From an uncultured Collinsella sp. (GTDB lineage: Bacteria > Actinomycetota > Coriobacteriia > Coriobacteriales > Coriobacteriaceae): DNA of 15,423 bases. The position numbers were made by a program, and so were the translations under genes. The stretch is taken from positions 1 to 15,423 of the forward strand of contig CABUVF010000034.1 of assembly GCA_902494945.1 (NCBI GenBank). Direction: 5' to 3'. Below are positions 1 through 6,011 of the stretch, piece after piece; within the stretch, counting starts at the first letter, position 1, and each line of letters starts with the position of its first letter. The notes under the pieces are model-generated. The model was not told the origin of the DNA and ran no database searches. It saw nothing but the letters and a program-made list of their open reading frames with translations.

Positions 1-1
1 C

Positions 2-529
2 CCTCAGATTCACCTCGATGTGTGGCATCAGCCAACGGCTACATGCTTTGAATCACTTATACTTGGCATTTCGGACGCGGCTATCTCGTTTGAGGAACCA
101 CGGGACAGCGTCCTTTCTTCAAAATATATGGGTGAAAAGGAGCTCAGGGTTCTTTCATGCCCAGCTGGTCATCAATCTGTGGGTGCTATGGCCGTTCGTG
201 AGTTACTGGGCGGCAGGCTCGCTGTTCCCATTAATTTGTCACCCTGTCTCAATGCAATCAATCAATGTCCCGAAGCTCAGCTGGTTAATTTCCGCTTTCG
301 CGATGTCGAATACGGAAACAGGGCGCAGGCTGAGTTTCTTCAAGCCGGGGGATTGATATTGAGTTTTTCTGGCTCTTCTCTCGCATCGGATGGATCGGAA
401 GTGAGCGAGTGCTCCATTGAAGCCTCACATGACGTAGCCTTGCCCATCTACTTTTGCTATCGACAAAATGCCTGGACCGATCGACACCAGACGGTATTTC
501 TTCACCTATTGCGTCATCTCGCTTCGTGA
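2..529 (+). CDS. LysR-family transcriptional regulator, C-terminal part (5' end outside window)
   Basis: The reading frame is open from the first bases of the window to a TGA at 527-529, so only the C-terminal ~175 residues are seen. The first residues (PQIHLDVW... then ESLILGISDAAISF) resemble the start of a LysR effector-binding domain, where a 'P.I.l.....L..G.iDlai' pattern is typical. The tail (LPIYFCYRQN...RHQTVFLHLLRHLAS) matches the usual last strand and helix of that domain. The DNA-binding helix-turn-helix would lie upstream and is not visible. The GTG at 20 is an internal codon, not a start. It runs in the same direction as the MFS transporter that follows ~120 nt later, so it may regulate it. 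Base composition is lower in GC than the acetate genes downstream. The family call rests on overall pattern, not a diagnostic motif. Confidence 0.6.
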   Translation, partial: PQIHLDVWHQPTATCFESLILGISDAAISFEEPRDSVLSSKYMGEKELRVLSCPAGHQSVGAMAVRELLGGRLAVPINLSPCLNAINQCPEAQLVNFRFRDVEYGNRAQAEFLQAGGLILSFSGSSLASDGSEVSECSIEASHDVALPIYFCYRQNAWTDRHQTVFLHLLRHLAS

Positions 530-543
530 GGCCATTTGGCCTC
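528..543. repeat. Small hairpin at the LysR stop codon
   Basis: GAGGCC at 528-533 and GGCCTC at 538-543 form a 6-bp stem with a 4-nt loop and overlap the TGA stop. No T-run follows, so this is at best a weak terminator. The remaining DNA up to the next gene shows nothing else I can support. Confidence 0.3.
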
Positions 544-648
544 GTGTCGTCAAGTGAATGTTGACGCCCTGCAACACATAGCTGACAGCTTTGCCCTCAT
601 GCTTTTCCAAGATTTCGATTTAGATTGCTGACTCTTGGAGGGCGGAGC

Positions 649-1809
649 ATGAAAAACCGTACGGTTTTGCTTTATATGACGTTCGTTTTTCTGTCGAACT
701 TCAGCACTATTTTGTATTTTCTGACGGTTTACCTTGAATTCGTCGGATTCTCGATAGTGGCGATTTCTAGCATGATGATTGCATATCAAGTGAGCAAGTT
801 CATCCTCGAAGTTCCCACTGGCTATATTGCTGATAGGTTTGGACGAAAGGCAAGCGGTCTCGTTGGCGTCGTGGGGATGCTTGGATACTACGCCGCCCTG
901 CTTCTCGTCCGTTCCCCTCTGCTTTTAATCGGTGCGTTCGCTCTCAAAGGTTTTGCCGTTGCATGTCTGAGCGGATCCATAGAAGCGATTTACATTGACA
1001 GCGTCTCTCAGGACCAGCTCGTAAGACTTAATGTCGTTGAGCGATTTGTTTTCTATGCTTCTTATGCCCTCTCCGCTTGCGTGGGCGGTTTCATTTCGTC
1101 TGTCGGTGCATATCTCATTGGTCTTTCGGCAGATATCATCGCAATGGTGTTGACGTTGGTTGTCGTTGTCTGCATTCCTGAGATGCGAAGAGAGGGCACT
1201 GCGGGGGCACCTGAGCGTGGAATTAGCCCGAAGATGATCGGTGCCGCTATTGCGTGTAATGGCATTCTTCGTTCAGCGTTCATCATGGACTGTTCTCAGG
1301 CATTTGCTTTTGTCGCCCTGGAAGACTTTTTCTCACTGCTGCTTGCGGGTCGCGGAATGAATGCCGTCGCTTCGGGTGTGACCACTGCGGTCCAGCTCCT
1401 TGCCTCGGCCTCCATGGGGTTTATTGTGCCCAGTGTGATTGCTCGTGTCGACAAGGGCCGTTTTGCGCGTATTTGCGGCATCTTTCGCTTAGTATTGACA
1501 GCTTTGTTTTTGATCCCCCTTACTCCGGCTAATTTGCTGCCCGTGTTCTATGTGCTGCAGACGGTTGCGTACTCGTTGTTTGCCCCAATCAAATACTCAG
1601 TTTTCCAAAATGCTGCCGATTCATCGATGCGCTGTTCACTGATTTCGGTTCAAAGCCAGATGGTGGCGGTGGGTGCTGTTCTTTTCTATCTGCTCAACTC
1701 TGTGCTGAGTAGCGTTGCGGGCATTCGAGTCGTATTGCTTGTTGCGCTCGGGATTTCTTCCCTGGTGTATATCCCCGCGCTATTTCGTCTTACAAGTCAA
1801 AGGCCATGA
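649..1809 (+). CDS. MFS transporter
   Basis: A polytopic inner-membrane protein of 386 residues with about 12 hydrophobic segments, the usual size for the major facilitator superfamily. The loop after the second segment carries the MFS motif A, GYIADRFGRKA at residues 58-68 (G-x3-D-R-x-G-R-K). A short basic/polar loop near residues 180-200 (EMRREGTAGAPERG) marks the likely boundary between the two six-helix halves. I chose ATG 649 because GGAGGG at 637-642 sits 6 nt upstream. The in-frame TTG at 625 would put that ribosome site inside the gene. Substrate cannot be told from sequence; drug or sugar/metabolite efflux are both possible. It follows the LysR-type gene in the same direction. Its DNA is AT-richer than the downstream genes, with T-rich stretches near the start, consistent with an accessory or transferred gene. 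Confidence 0.85.
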   Translation: MKNRTVLLYMTFVFLSNFSTILYFLTVYLEFVGFSIVAISSMMIAYQVSKFILEVPTGYIADRFGRKASGLVGVVGMLGYYAALLLVRSPLLLIGAFALKGFAVACLSGSIEAIYIDSVSQDQLVRLNVVERFVFYASYALSACVGGFISSVGAYLIGLSADIIAMVLTLVVVVCIPEMRREGTAGAPERGISPKMIGAAIACNGILRSAFIMDCSQAFAFVALEDFFSLLLAGRGMNAVASGVTTAVQLLASASMGFIVPSVIARVDKGRFARICGIFRLVLTALFLIPLTPANLLPVFYVLQTVAYSLFAPIKYSVFQNAADSSMRCSLISVQSQMVAVGAVLFYLLNSVLSSVAGIRVVLLVALGISSLVYIPALFRLTSQRP

Positions 1810-1842
1810 GTATTTAGGTACCGATAACTTATATATCAACGC

Positions 1843-1876
1843 AATAAACCCGAGCGCGAGGGCGTTTGGGTTTATT
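1843..1876 (+). terminator. Hairpin between the MFS gene and ackA: terminator or ackA leader hairpin
   Basis: AATAAACCC at 1843-1851 pairs with GGGTTTATT at 1868-1876. The stem continues inward (with two G-U pairs) to a GAGG loop, giving about 15 bp. It lies 33 nt after the MFS stop and 53 nt before the ackA start. The following ATTATTG gives only a weak T-rich tail. A hairpin with nearly the same arms sits at almost the same distance upstream of pta, so it may belong to the ackA leader instead. Confidence 0.6.
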
Positions 1877-1929
1877 ATTGATGTGTATGTAACCTGGCGG
1901 CGCCACACCGCCTGTTAGTAGGGAGACAC

Positions 1930-3108
1930 ATGAACGTTCTGGTCGTCAACGCAGGATCTTCGACCCTTAAGTATCAGGTCATCGATACCAAGTCCCATAA
2001 GGTGTCCGCAAAGGGCTCCTGCGAGCGCGTCTGCTTTACCGGCGGTACCTTCACCCACGCTGCCAACGGCTCCAAGAAGGTGACCGAGAACATTGAGTTC
2101 CCCGACCACAAGGTCGCCATCGAGGTCGTCCTGAAGGACCTCGAGGCCAACGGCGTCAAGATTGAGGGCATCGGCCACCGCATCGTTCAGGGCGGCTGGT
2201 ACTTTGGCGATTCCTCCCTCGTCGACGAGGACGTCCTCGCCAAGATCCGCGAGGTCGCTCCGCTCGCTCCGCTGCACAACAACCCCGAGGCCAACGTTAT
2301 CGAGTACTGCCTGGAGCAGTATCCCGACCTGCCCAACGTCACGGTCTACGACACCGCGTTCCACTTCAACATGCCCGAGGTCGCCAAGACCTACGCCCTG
2401 CCTAAGGACGTCTGCGACAAGCTGCATATCCGTAAGTACGGCGCTCACGGCACCAGCTATCGCTACATCTCCAAGAAGGTCGCCGAGATGACCAACGGCG
2501 AGGCCCGAAAGGTCGTCGTGTGCCACATTGGCTCCGGCGCTTCCCTGTGCGCCATCGAGGACGGCAAGTGCATGGACACCACTATGGGCTTGACCCCGCT
2601 CGACGGCGTCATGATGGGTACTCGCTGCGGCTCCATCGACCCGGCTACTGTGTGCTACTTGCAGCGCGAGGGCGGCTATACCTTCGACGAGGTCGACGAG
2701 ATGATGAACAAGAAGTCTGGCCTGCTCGCCGTGACCGGCGGCAAGACCAACGACTGCCGCAACGTTGAGGAGCTCGCCGCCGCTGGCGACCCCGAGGCTC
2801 AGCTCGCCTTCGACATGTTTGTCTACAAGATTGCCGCCAAGGCGGCCGAGATGGCTACTTCTATGTGCGGTATGGACACCCTGGTCTTTACCGCCGGCAT
2901 CGGCGAGCATGCTCCGGCCGTCCGCGCCGGCGTTGCCGGCCGCCTGGCCTTTATGGGCGTCAAGATGGATCATGCCCGCAACGCCCTGCGTGGTGACGGC
3001 GCTTGGTGCCTGTCTGCCAAGGATTCCAAGGTCAAAATCTTTGTCATCCCCACGGACGAGGAGTTCATGATCGCTTCCGACGTCGAGCGCATCGTCAACG
3101 CCAAGTAA
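1930..3108 (+). CDS. ackA: Acetate kinase, divergent copy 1
   Basis: Acetate kinase (ASKHA fold, cytoplasmic) interconverts acetyl phosphate + ADP and acetate + ATP. The protein has 392 residues, a normal length. Visible family motifs: NAGSSTLKYQ at 7-16 (phosphate loop), GHRIVQGGW at 82-90, LAPLH at 112-116, DTAFH at 141-145, GLTPLDGVMMGTRCGSIDP at 220-238, FTAGIGEH at 320-327 and PTDEE at 374-378. Two motifs are off-consensus. HGTSHxY reads HGTSYRY (Tyr177), and HLGNG reads HIGSG (Ser202 for Asn). The neighbouring copy has His and Asn at the same, gap-free positions. GGGAG at 1921-1925 serves ATG 1930. A strong terminator follows, so this copy is probably transcribed separately from copy 2. 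It is clearly an acetate kinase homologue. Whether it prefers acetate or another short acid is open. Confidence 0.93.
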   Translation: MNVLVVNAGSSTLKYQVIDTKSHKVSAKGSCERVCFTGGTFTHAANGSKKVTENIEFPDHKVAIEVVLKDLEANGVKIEGIGHRIVQGGWYFGDSSLVDEDVLAKIREVAPLAPLHNNPEANVIEYCLEQYPDLPNVTVYDTAFHFNMPEVAKTYALPKDVCDKLHIRKYGAHGTSYRYISKKVAEMTNGEARKVVVCHIGSGASLCAIEDGKCMDTTMGLTPLDGVMMGTRCGSIDPATVCYLQREGGYTFDEVDEMMNKKSGLLAVTGGKTNDCRNVEELAAAGDPEAQLAFDMFVYKIAAKAAEMATSMCGMDTLVFTAGIGEHAPAVRAGVAGRLAFMGVKMDHARNALRGDGAWCLSAKDSKVKIFVIPTDEEFMIASDVERIVNAK

Positions 3109-3119
3109 TTACAAGAGGG

Positions 3120-3158
3120 GAGGGGCTGGACGGCAACATGCCGTTCAGCCCCTCTTTT
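3120..3158 (+). terminator. Intrinsic terminator after ackA copy 1
   Basis: A 15-bp stem runs from GAGGGGCTGGACGGC (3120-3134) to its partner ending at 3154, with one G-U pair and a 5-nt loop, followed by TTTT at 3155-3158. It starts 11 nt after the stop codon. It separates the two acetate kinase genes into different transcripts. Confidence 0.9.
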
Positions 3159-3189
3159 GAACTCGTTGGGCGATATGCCTGATAGCTAT

Positions 3190-3206
3190 TTATCAAGTTG
3201 TGATAA
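3190..3206. promoter_or_regulatory. Perfect inverted repeat upstream of ackA copy 2 (candidate operator)
   Basis: TTATCA at 3190-3195 and TGATAA at 3201-3206 form a perfect dyad around a 5-nt spacer. It lies in the AT-rich part of the otherwise GC-rich gap between the ackA copies, 66 nt before the start codon. A weak -10-like TATTAA follows at 3212-3217. The overall look (TTATCAnnTTGTGATAA-like) recalls Crp/FNR- or Rex-type sites but matches neither consensus exactly. Confidence 0.4.
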
Positions 3207-3272
3207 CTTCTTATTAACATACGGCCGCCTTGAGCGGTCTGCGCCGACCGTATCGCACTGCAAAGGAGTCTC

Positions 3273-4451
3273 ATGAACGTACTTGTTGTCAACGCCGGTA
3301 GCTCAAGCCTTAAATATCAGCTTTTGGATACCGATACCCGCGAGGTTTTCGCCAAGGGCAACTGCGAGCGCATCGGTTCGGACATGGGCATCTTTGGCCA
3401 CACCGAGAACGGTGGCGCCAAGCAAACCGAGGAGGTTCCCTTCCCGGATCACCGTTCGGCTATCGCACGTGTGCTCGAGGAGCTCGAGAAGACCGACTTT
3501 ACGATCGATGGCATTGGACATCGCATCGTTCAGGGCGGTTGGTACTTCGATGATTCCGCTGTCGTCGACGACGAGGTTATGGCCAAGATTCTTGAGGTGG
3601 CTCCCCTGGCTCCGCTGCACAACTACGGCGAGGCCGCGGCGATTGAGTATTGCCGCGAGAAGTATCCGGAGCTGCCCAACGTGGCCGTCTTCGACACCTC
3701 GTTCCACATGACCATGCCCGAGGTTGCCTACACCTACGCCCTGCCCAAGGACGTGTGCGACAAGTATCACGTGCGCAAGTACGGCGCTCACGGAACGAGC
3801 CACCGCTACGAGTGGATGATGGCCAAGGAGATCCTGGGTTCGCGCTGCCACCGCCTGCTTTCGTGCCATCTAGGTAACGGTGCCTCGCTTGCCGCTATCG
3901 AGGACGGTGTTTGCCGCGATACCACGATGGGGCTCACGCCGCTCGACGGCTTGATGATGGGAACCCGCTGCGGCTCCATCGATCCGGCCACCGTGTGCTA
4001 CCTGCAGCGCGAGGGCGGCTACAGCTACCAGGAAGTCGACGACATGATGAACAAGCAGTCTGGCCTGCTTGCCATCTCGGGCATCTCCAACGACGCCCGT
4101 GACATCCGTACGCGCGCCTCCGAGGGCGACGAGCGCTGCCTGCTCGCCTTCGATATGTTCGCCTACAAGGCCATGCAGCAGGCCGGCTCCATGATCGCTT
4201 CCATGGCGGGCGTGGACACCATTGCCTTTACCGCCGGCATCGGCGAGAATGACTGGTCGATCCGCAAGGCCTTCTGCGACTGCTTCGAGTGGCTGGGCGT
4301 GCGCATCGACAACAACAAGAACCGCGAGGCCGTGGGCAACGGTCCGCAGGTCATCAGCGCCGCCGGTTCTGCCGTCACCGTCATGGTCATTCCCACCGAC
4401 GAGGAATACATGATCGCCCACGACGTCGAGCGTCTGACCAAGAACAACTAA
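3273..4451 (+). CDS. ackA: Acetate kinase, canonical copy 2
   Basis: Second acetate kinase, also 392 residues, aligning without a gap to copy 1 over at least the first 230 residues. It catalyses the ATP-forming last step of acetate fermentation. It keeps the consensus residues lost in copy 1: NAGSSSLKYQ at 7-16, HGTSHRY with His177, and HLGNG with Asn202. Also visible are DTSFH at 141-145, GLTPLDGLMMGTRCGSIDP at 220-238, FTAGIGEN and PTDEEYM near the C-terminus. Both copies have GTRCGSIDP where GTRSGDIDP is more usual, and VQGG in place of VHGG, so those are lineage features. AAAGGAG at 3261-3267 serves ATG 3273. This copy is the best candidate for the main housekeeping enzyme. It is followed by a bidirectional terminator and faces pta, rather than forming the common pta-ackA operon. 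Confidence 0.95.
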   Translation: MNVLVVNAGSSSLKYQLLDTDTREVFAKGNCERIGSDMGIFGHTENGGAKQTEEVPFPDHRSAIARVLEELEKTDFTIDGIGHRIVQGGWYFDDSAVVDDEVMAKILEVAPLAPLHNYGEAAAIEYCREKYPELPNVAVFDTSFHMTMPEVAYTYALPKDVCDKYHVRKYGAHGTSHRYEWMMAKEILGSRCHRLLSCHLGNGASLAAIEDGVCRDTTMGLTPLDGLMMGTRCGSIDPATVCYLQREGGYSYQEVDDMMNKQSGLLAISGISNDARDIRTRASEGDERCLLAFDMFAYKAMQQAGSMIASMAGVDTIAFTAGIGENDWSIRKAFCDCFEWLGVRIDNNKNREAVGNGPQVISAAGSAVTVMVIPTDEEYMIAHDVERLTKNN

Positions 4452-4471
4452 CGCATTCGTCTGTAATTGAC

Positions 4472-4509
4472 AAAAAGGCCTCCAGAGCAACAGCTCCGGA
4501 GGCCTTTTT
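4472..4509. terminator. Bidirectional intrinsic terminator between ackA copy 2 and pta
   Basis: AAAAAGGCCTCC at 4472-4483 is perfectly complementary to GGAGGCCTTTTT at 4498-4509. The stem continues inward past one mismatch to GAGC/GCTC around an ACA-type loop. The A-run on one side and T-run on the other give a U-tract on both strands. It can therefore stop ackA copy 2 (+) and, further downstream, pta (-). Confidence 0.93.
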
Positions 4510-4657
4510 ACTAGCAGGCGGAAATTCCAGTCCCAAAGTGATCATCGCCGGCAACGCCTGCGCTCCCAACAACGGCACTCAATCATTCAGATTCCCCGCC
4601 CCAGCTCGTAGCCAAGCCGCCGTCCACTTCAGATGCCCTGATTGCAACGTAGCGGCA
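4510..4657. other. Gene-free interval, nothing recognised
   Basis: This stretch lies between the bidirectional terminator and the large stem-loop element in the 348-nt convergent gap. I see no start codon with a ribosome site leading to a plausible protein, and no strong repeat or promoter. It contains short GGCGGAA and AGTCC strings near 4517-4533 like those in the stem-loop family, but no long stem joins them. Confidence 0.5.
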
Positions 4658-4784
4658 GGGACCCTACAGGGTAAAGCTCTGAAAACTTTCCGCAGGACGG
4701 AGGAAGCCCCCGCCGCACGTAGTGCGCAGCGGGGGCTTCATGCATGTCCGAGGACGTTTTCAGAGCTTTACCCTGTAGGGTCCC
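4658..4784 (-). repeat. Large nested stem-loop element A (downstream of pta)
   Basis: The 29-bp arms 4658-4686 and 4756-4784 are perfectly complementary. Between them are 16-nt unpaired flanks and an inner hairpin: GAAGCCCCCGC at 4703-4713 pairs with 4729-4739, plus CGCAC/GTGCG around a GTA loop. On the plus strand the left flank holds TTCCGCA (4688-4694) and the right flank AGGAC (4751-4755). Read along pta (minus), the order is GTCCT, inner hairpin, TGCGGAA. The element starts 15 nt after the pta stop, and no T-run follows on either strand. The same plan recurs in elements B and C with different arm sequences; A is the most diverged copy. The strand given is that of the preceding gene. Confidence 0.75.
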
Positions 4785-4799
4785 GAGGGGATATGTAAG

Positions 4800-5780
4800 C
4801 TACTCAGCCATCTGAGCCTGGACGGCGGTGATGGCGACGACACCCACGATGTCGTCGGCAGAGCAGCCGCGCGAAAGGTCGTTAACCGGCTTGGCGATGC
4901 CCTGCAGGATGGGGCCGTAGGCGTCAGCACCGGCGAAGCGCTGGACCAGCTTGTAGCCGATGTTGCCGGCCTCGAGGTCGGGGAACACGAGCACGTTGGC
5001 CTTGCCGGCAACGGAGGAGCCGGGAGCCTTGAGCTGGGCGACGGTGGGGACGATAGCGGCATCGAGCTGCAGGTCGCCGTCGATGGCGAGCTCGGGTGCC
5101 TTCTCCTTGCAGAACTTCACGGCCTCCTGGACCTTCTTGGCGACCTCGCCACCGGCGGAGCCCATGGTGGAGTAGGAGAGCATGGCCACGTGCGGCTCAA
5201 CATTGCCCATGAAGGTGGACCAGGAGTGGGCCGAGGCGATGGCGATCTCGGAGAGCTCGTCGGAGGACGGGTTGATGTTGAGGCCGCAGTCGGCGAAGAT
5301 CAGCGTGCCGTCGGTGCCGAACTGCGGGGTGTCGGTGCACATCACGAAGAAGGCCGAGACCAGCTTGGTGCCCGGGGCGGTCTTGAGAATCTGAAGCGCG
5401 GGGCGCAGGGTGTCGGCGGTGGAGTGGCAGGCGCCGGAGACCAGGCCGTCGGCGTCGCCCATCTTGACCATCATGGTGCCAAAGTAGGTGGCGTCCATCA
5501 CCTGGGCGCGAGCCTGCTCGATGGTAACGCCCTTCTTGGCGCGGAGCTCGGCAAACTTCTGTGCGTACTCCTCGTGCTTCTCGGCATTGCGCGGGTCGAT
5601 GACGGTGGCGCCGGGAACGTTGATCTCGTTGGGATCGCCCAGGATGACGATGTTGGCCAGGCCTTCTTCGATGATCTTGTTGGCCGCGACGATGGTGCGC
5701 GGATCCTCGCCCTCGGGCAGGACGATGGTCTTAAGGTCGGCCTTGGCGGCAGACTTCATACGGTTTAGGAAATCGCTCAT
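4800..5780 (-). CDS. pta: Phosphate acetyltransferase
   Basis: Phosphotransacetylase makes acetyl phosphate and CoA from acetyl-CoA and phosphate, feeding the acetate kinases next to it. The 326-residue length fits the short, single-domain type without the N-terminal DRTGG/CobB-like part found in E. coli. Recognisable segments are LKTIVLPEGEDPRTI at 16-30, DADGLVSGACHSTADTLRPA at 109-128 (substrate loop), FADCGLNINPSSDEL at 162-175 and the C-terminal VLVFPDLEAGNIGYKLVQR (263-281). AGGAG sits 5 nt before the ATG at 5780. The gene converges on ackA copy 2, and the divergent side shares a promoter region with glf. A hairpin 52 nt upstream of the start resembles the one before ackA copy 1. An acetyl-specific role is very likely given the context. 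Confidence 0.95.
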   Translation of the reverse strand: MSDFLNRMKSAAKADLKTIVLPEGEDPRTIVAANKIIEEGLANIVILGDPNEINVPGATVIDPRNAEKHEEYAQKFAELRAKKGVTIEQARAQVMDATYFGTMMVKMGDADGLVSGACHSTADTLRPALQILKTAPGTKLVSAFFVMCTDTPQFGTDGTLIFADCGLNINPSSDELSEIAIASAHSWSTFMGNVEPHVAMLSYSTMGSAGGEVAKKVQEAVKFCKEKAPELAIDGDLQLDAAIVPTVAQLKAPGSSVAGKANVLVFPDLEAGNIGYKLVQRFAGADAYGPILQGIAKPVNDLSRGCSADDIVGVVAITAVQAQMAE

Positions 5781-5832
5781 GTTACTCCTTGCAAGCGTTT
5801 CGCTAAGCTCCAGGCGCCCGGCTGTTCACGAA

Positions 5833-5855
5833 TAAACCCGCTGCTAGCGGGTTTA
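5833..5855 (-). promoter_or_regulatory. Leader hairpin upstream of pta
   Basis: TAAACCCGCT at 5833-5842 pairs perfectly with AGCGGGTTTA at 5846-5855, a 10-bp stem with a 3-nt loop. Read along pta it ends in GGGTTTATT and lies 52 nt before the start codon. No minus-strand gene lies just upstream that would need a terminator here, so a role in the pta leader (attenuation or mRNA stability) is plausible but unproven. Confidence 0.5.
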
Positions 5856-5882
5856 CCTTTCAATTATGTACGCCGCGGTGCT

Positions 5883-5908
5883 TGAGCTTTCCTTGTGTGG
5901 CAAGCTCA
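5883..5908. promoter_or_regulatory. Inverted repeat at the pta-glf promoter region (candidate operator)
   Basis: TGAGCTT at 5883-5889 and AAGCTCA at 5902-5908 form a perfect 7-bp dyad with a 12-nt spacer. It would cover the -35 area of the glf promoter and the likely start of the pta transcript, so a protein bound here could affect both. Confidence 0.35.
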
Positions 5909-5933
5909 TTATAGGACGCATTAGCGCTATAAT
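5908..5933. promoter_or_regulatory. Back-to-back -10 elements, divergent pta/glf promoters
   Basis: A consensus TATAAT lies on the plus strand at 5928-5933 (for glf) and another on the minus strand at 5913-5908 (for pta). With flanking bases they form a perfect inverted repeat, ATTATAG / CTATAAT, 12 nt apart. Neither has a good -35 hexamer at 16-18 nt, so each may need an activator. The assignment rests on the two -10 matches in a divergent gap. Confidence 0.5.
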
Positions 5934-5949
5934 CGCTCTGATAAATATG

Positions 5950-5997
5950 TCTCGAAGAATGTTCGAGAAAAGCCCAGCTAACGAGCCCGTGGCTTTT
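5950..5997 (+). promoter_or_regulatory. Two hairpins in the glf leader
   Basis: TCTCGAA (5950-5956) pairs with TTCGAGA (5962-5968) around a 5-nt loop. AAAAGCC (5968-5974) can pair with GGCTTTT (5991-5997), just before the ribosome site at 6001. The two stems abut. The second is terminator-like but has a 16-nt loop and only a short T-run. It could modulate access to the ribosome site. Confidence 0.3.
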
Positions 5998-6011
5998 GAC
6001 AAGGAGTATCG

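Noticed and set aside
2162..3070. Plus-strand alternative frames inside ackA
   Set aside because: They are Arg/Ser/Pro-rich shadow frames of a GC-rich gene with no family resemblance.
4658..4784. Element A as a simple intrinsic terminator for pta
   Set aside because: No U-tract follows the stem on either strand, the stem is far longer than usual, and the internal loop motifs recur in B and C. A standard bidirectional terminator already lies further on at 4472-4509.
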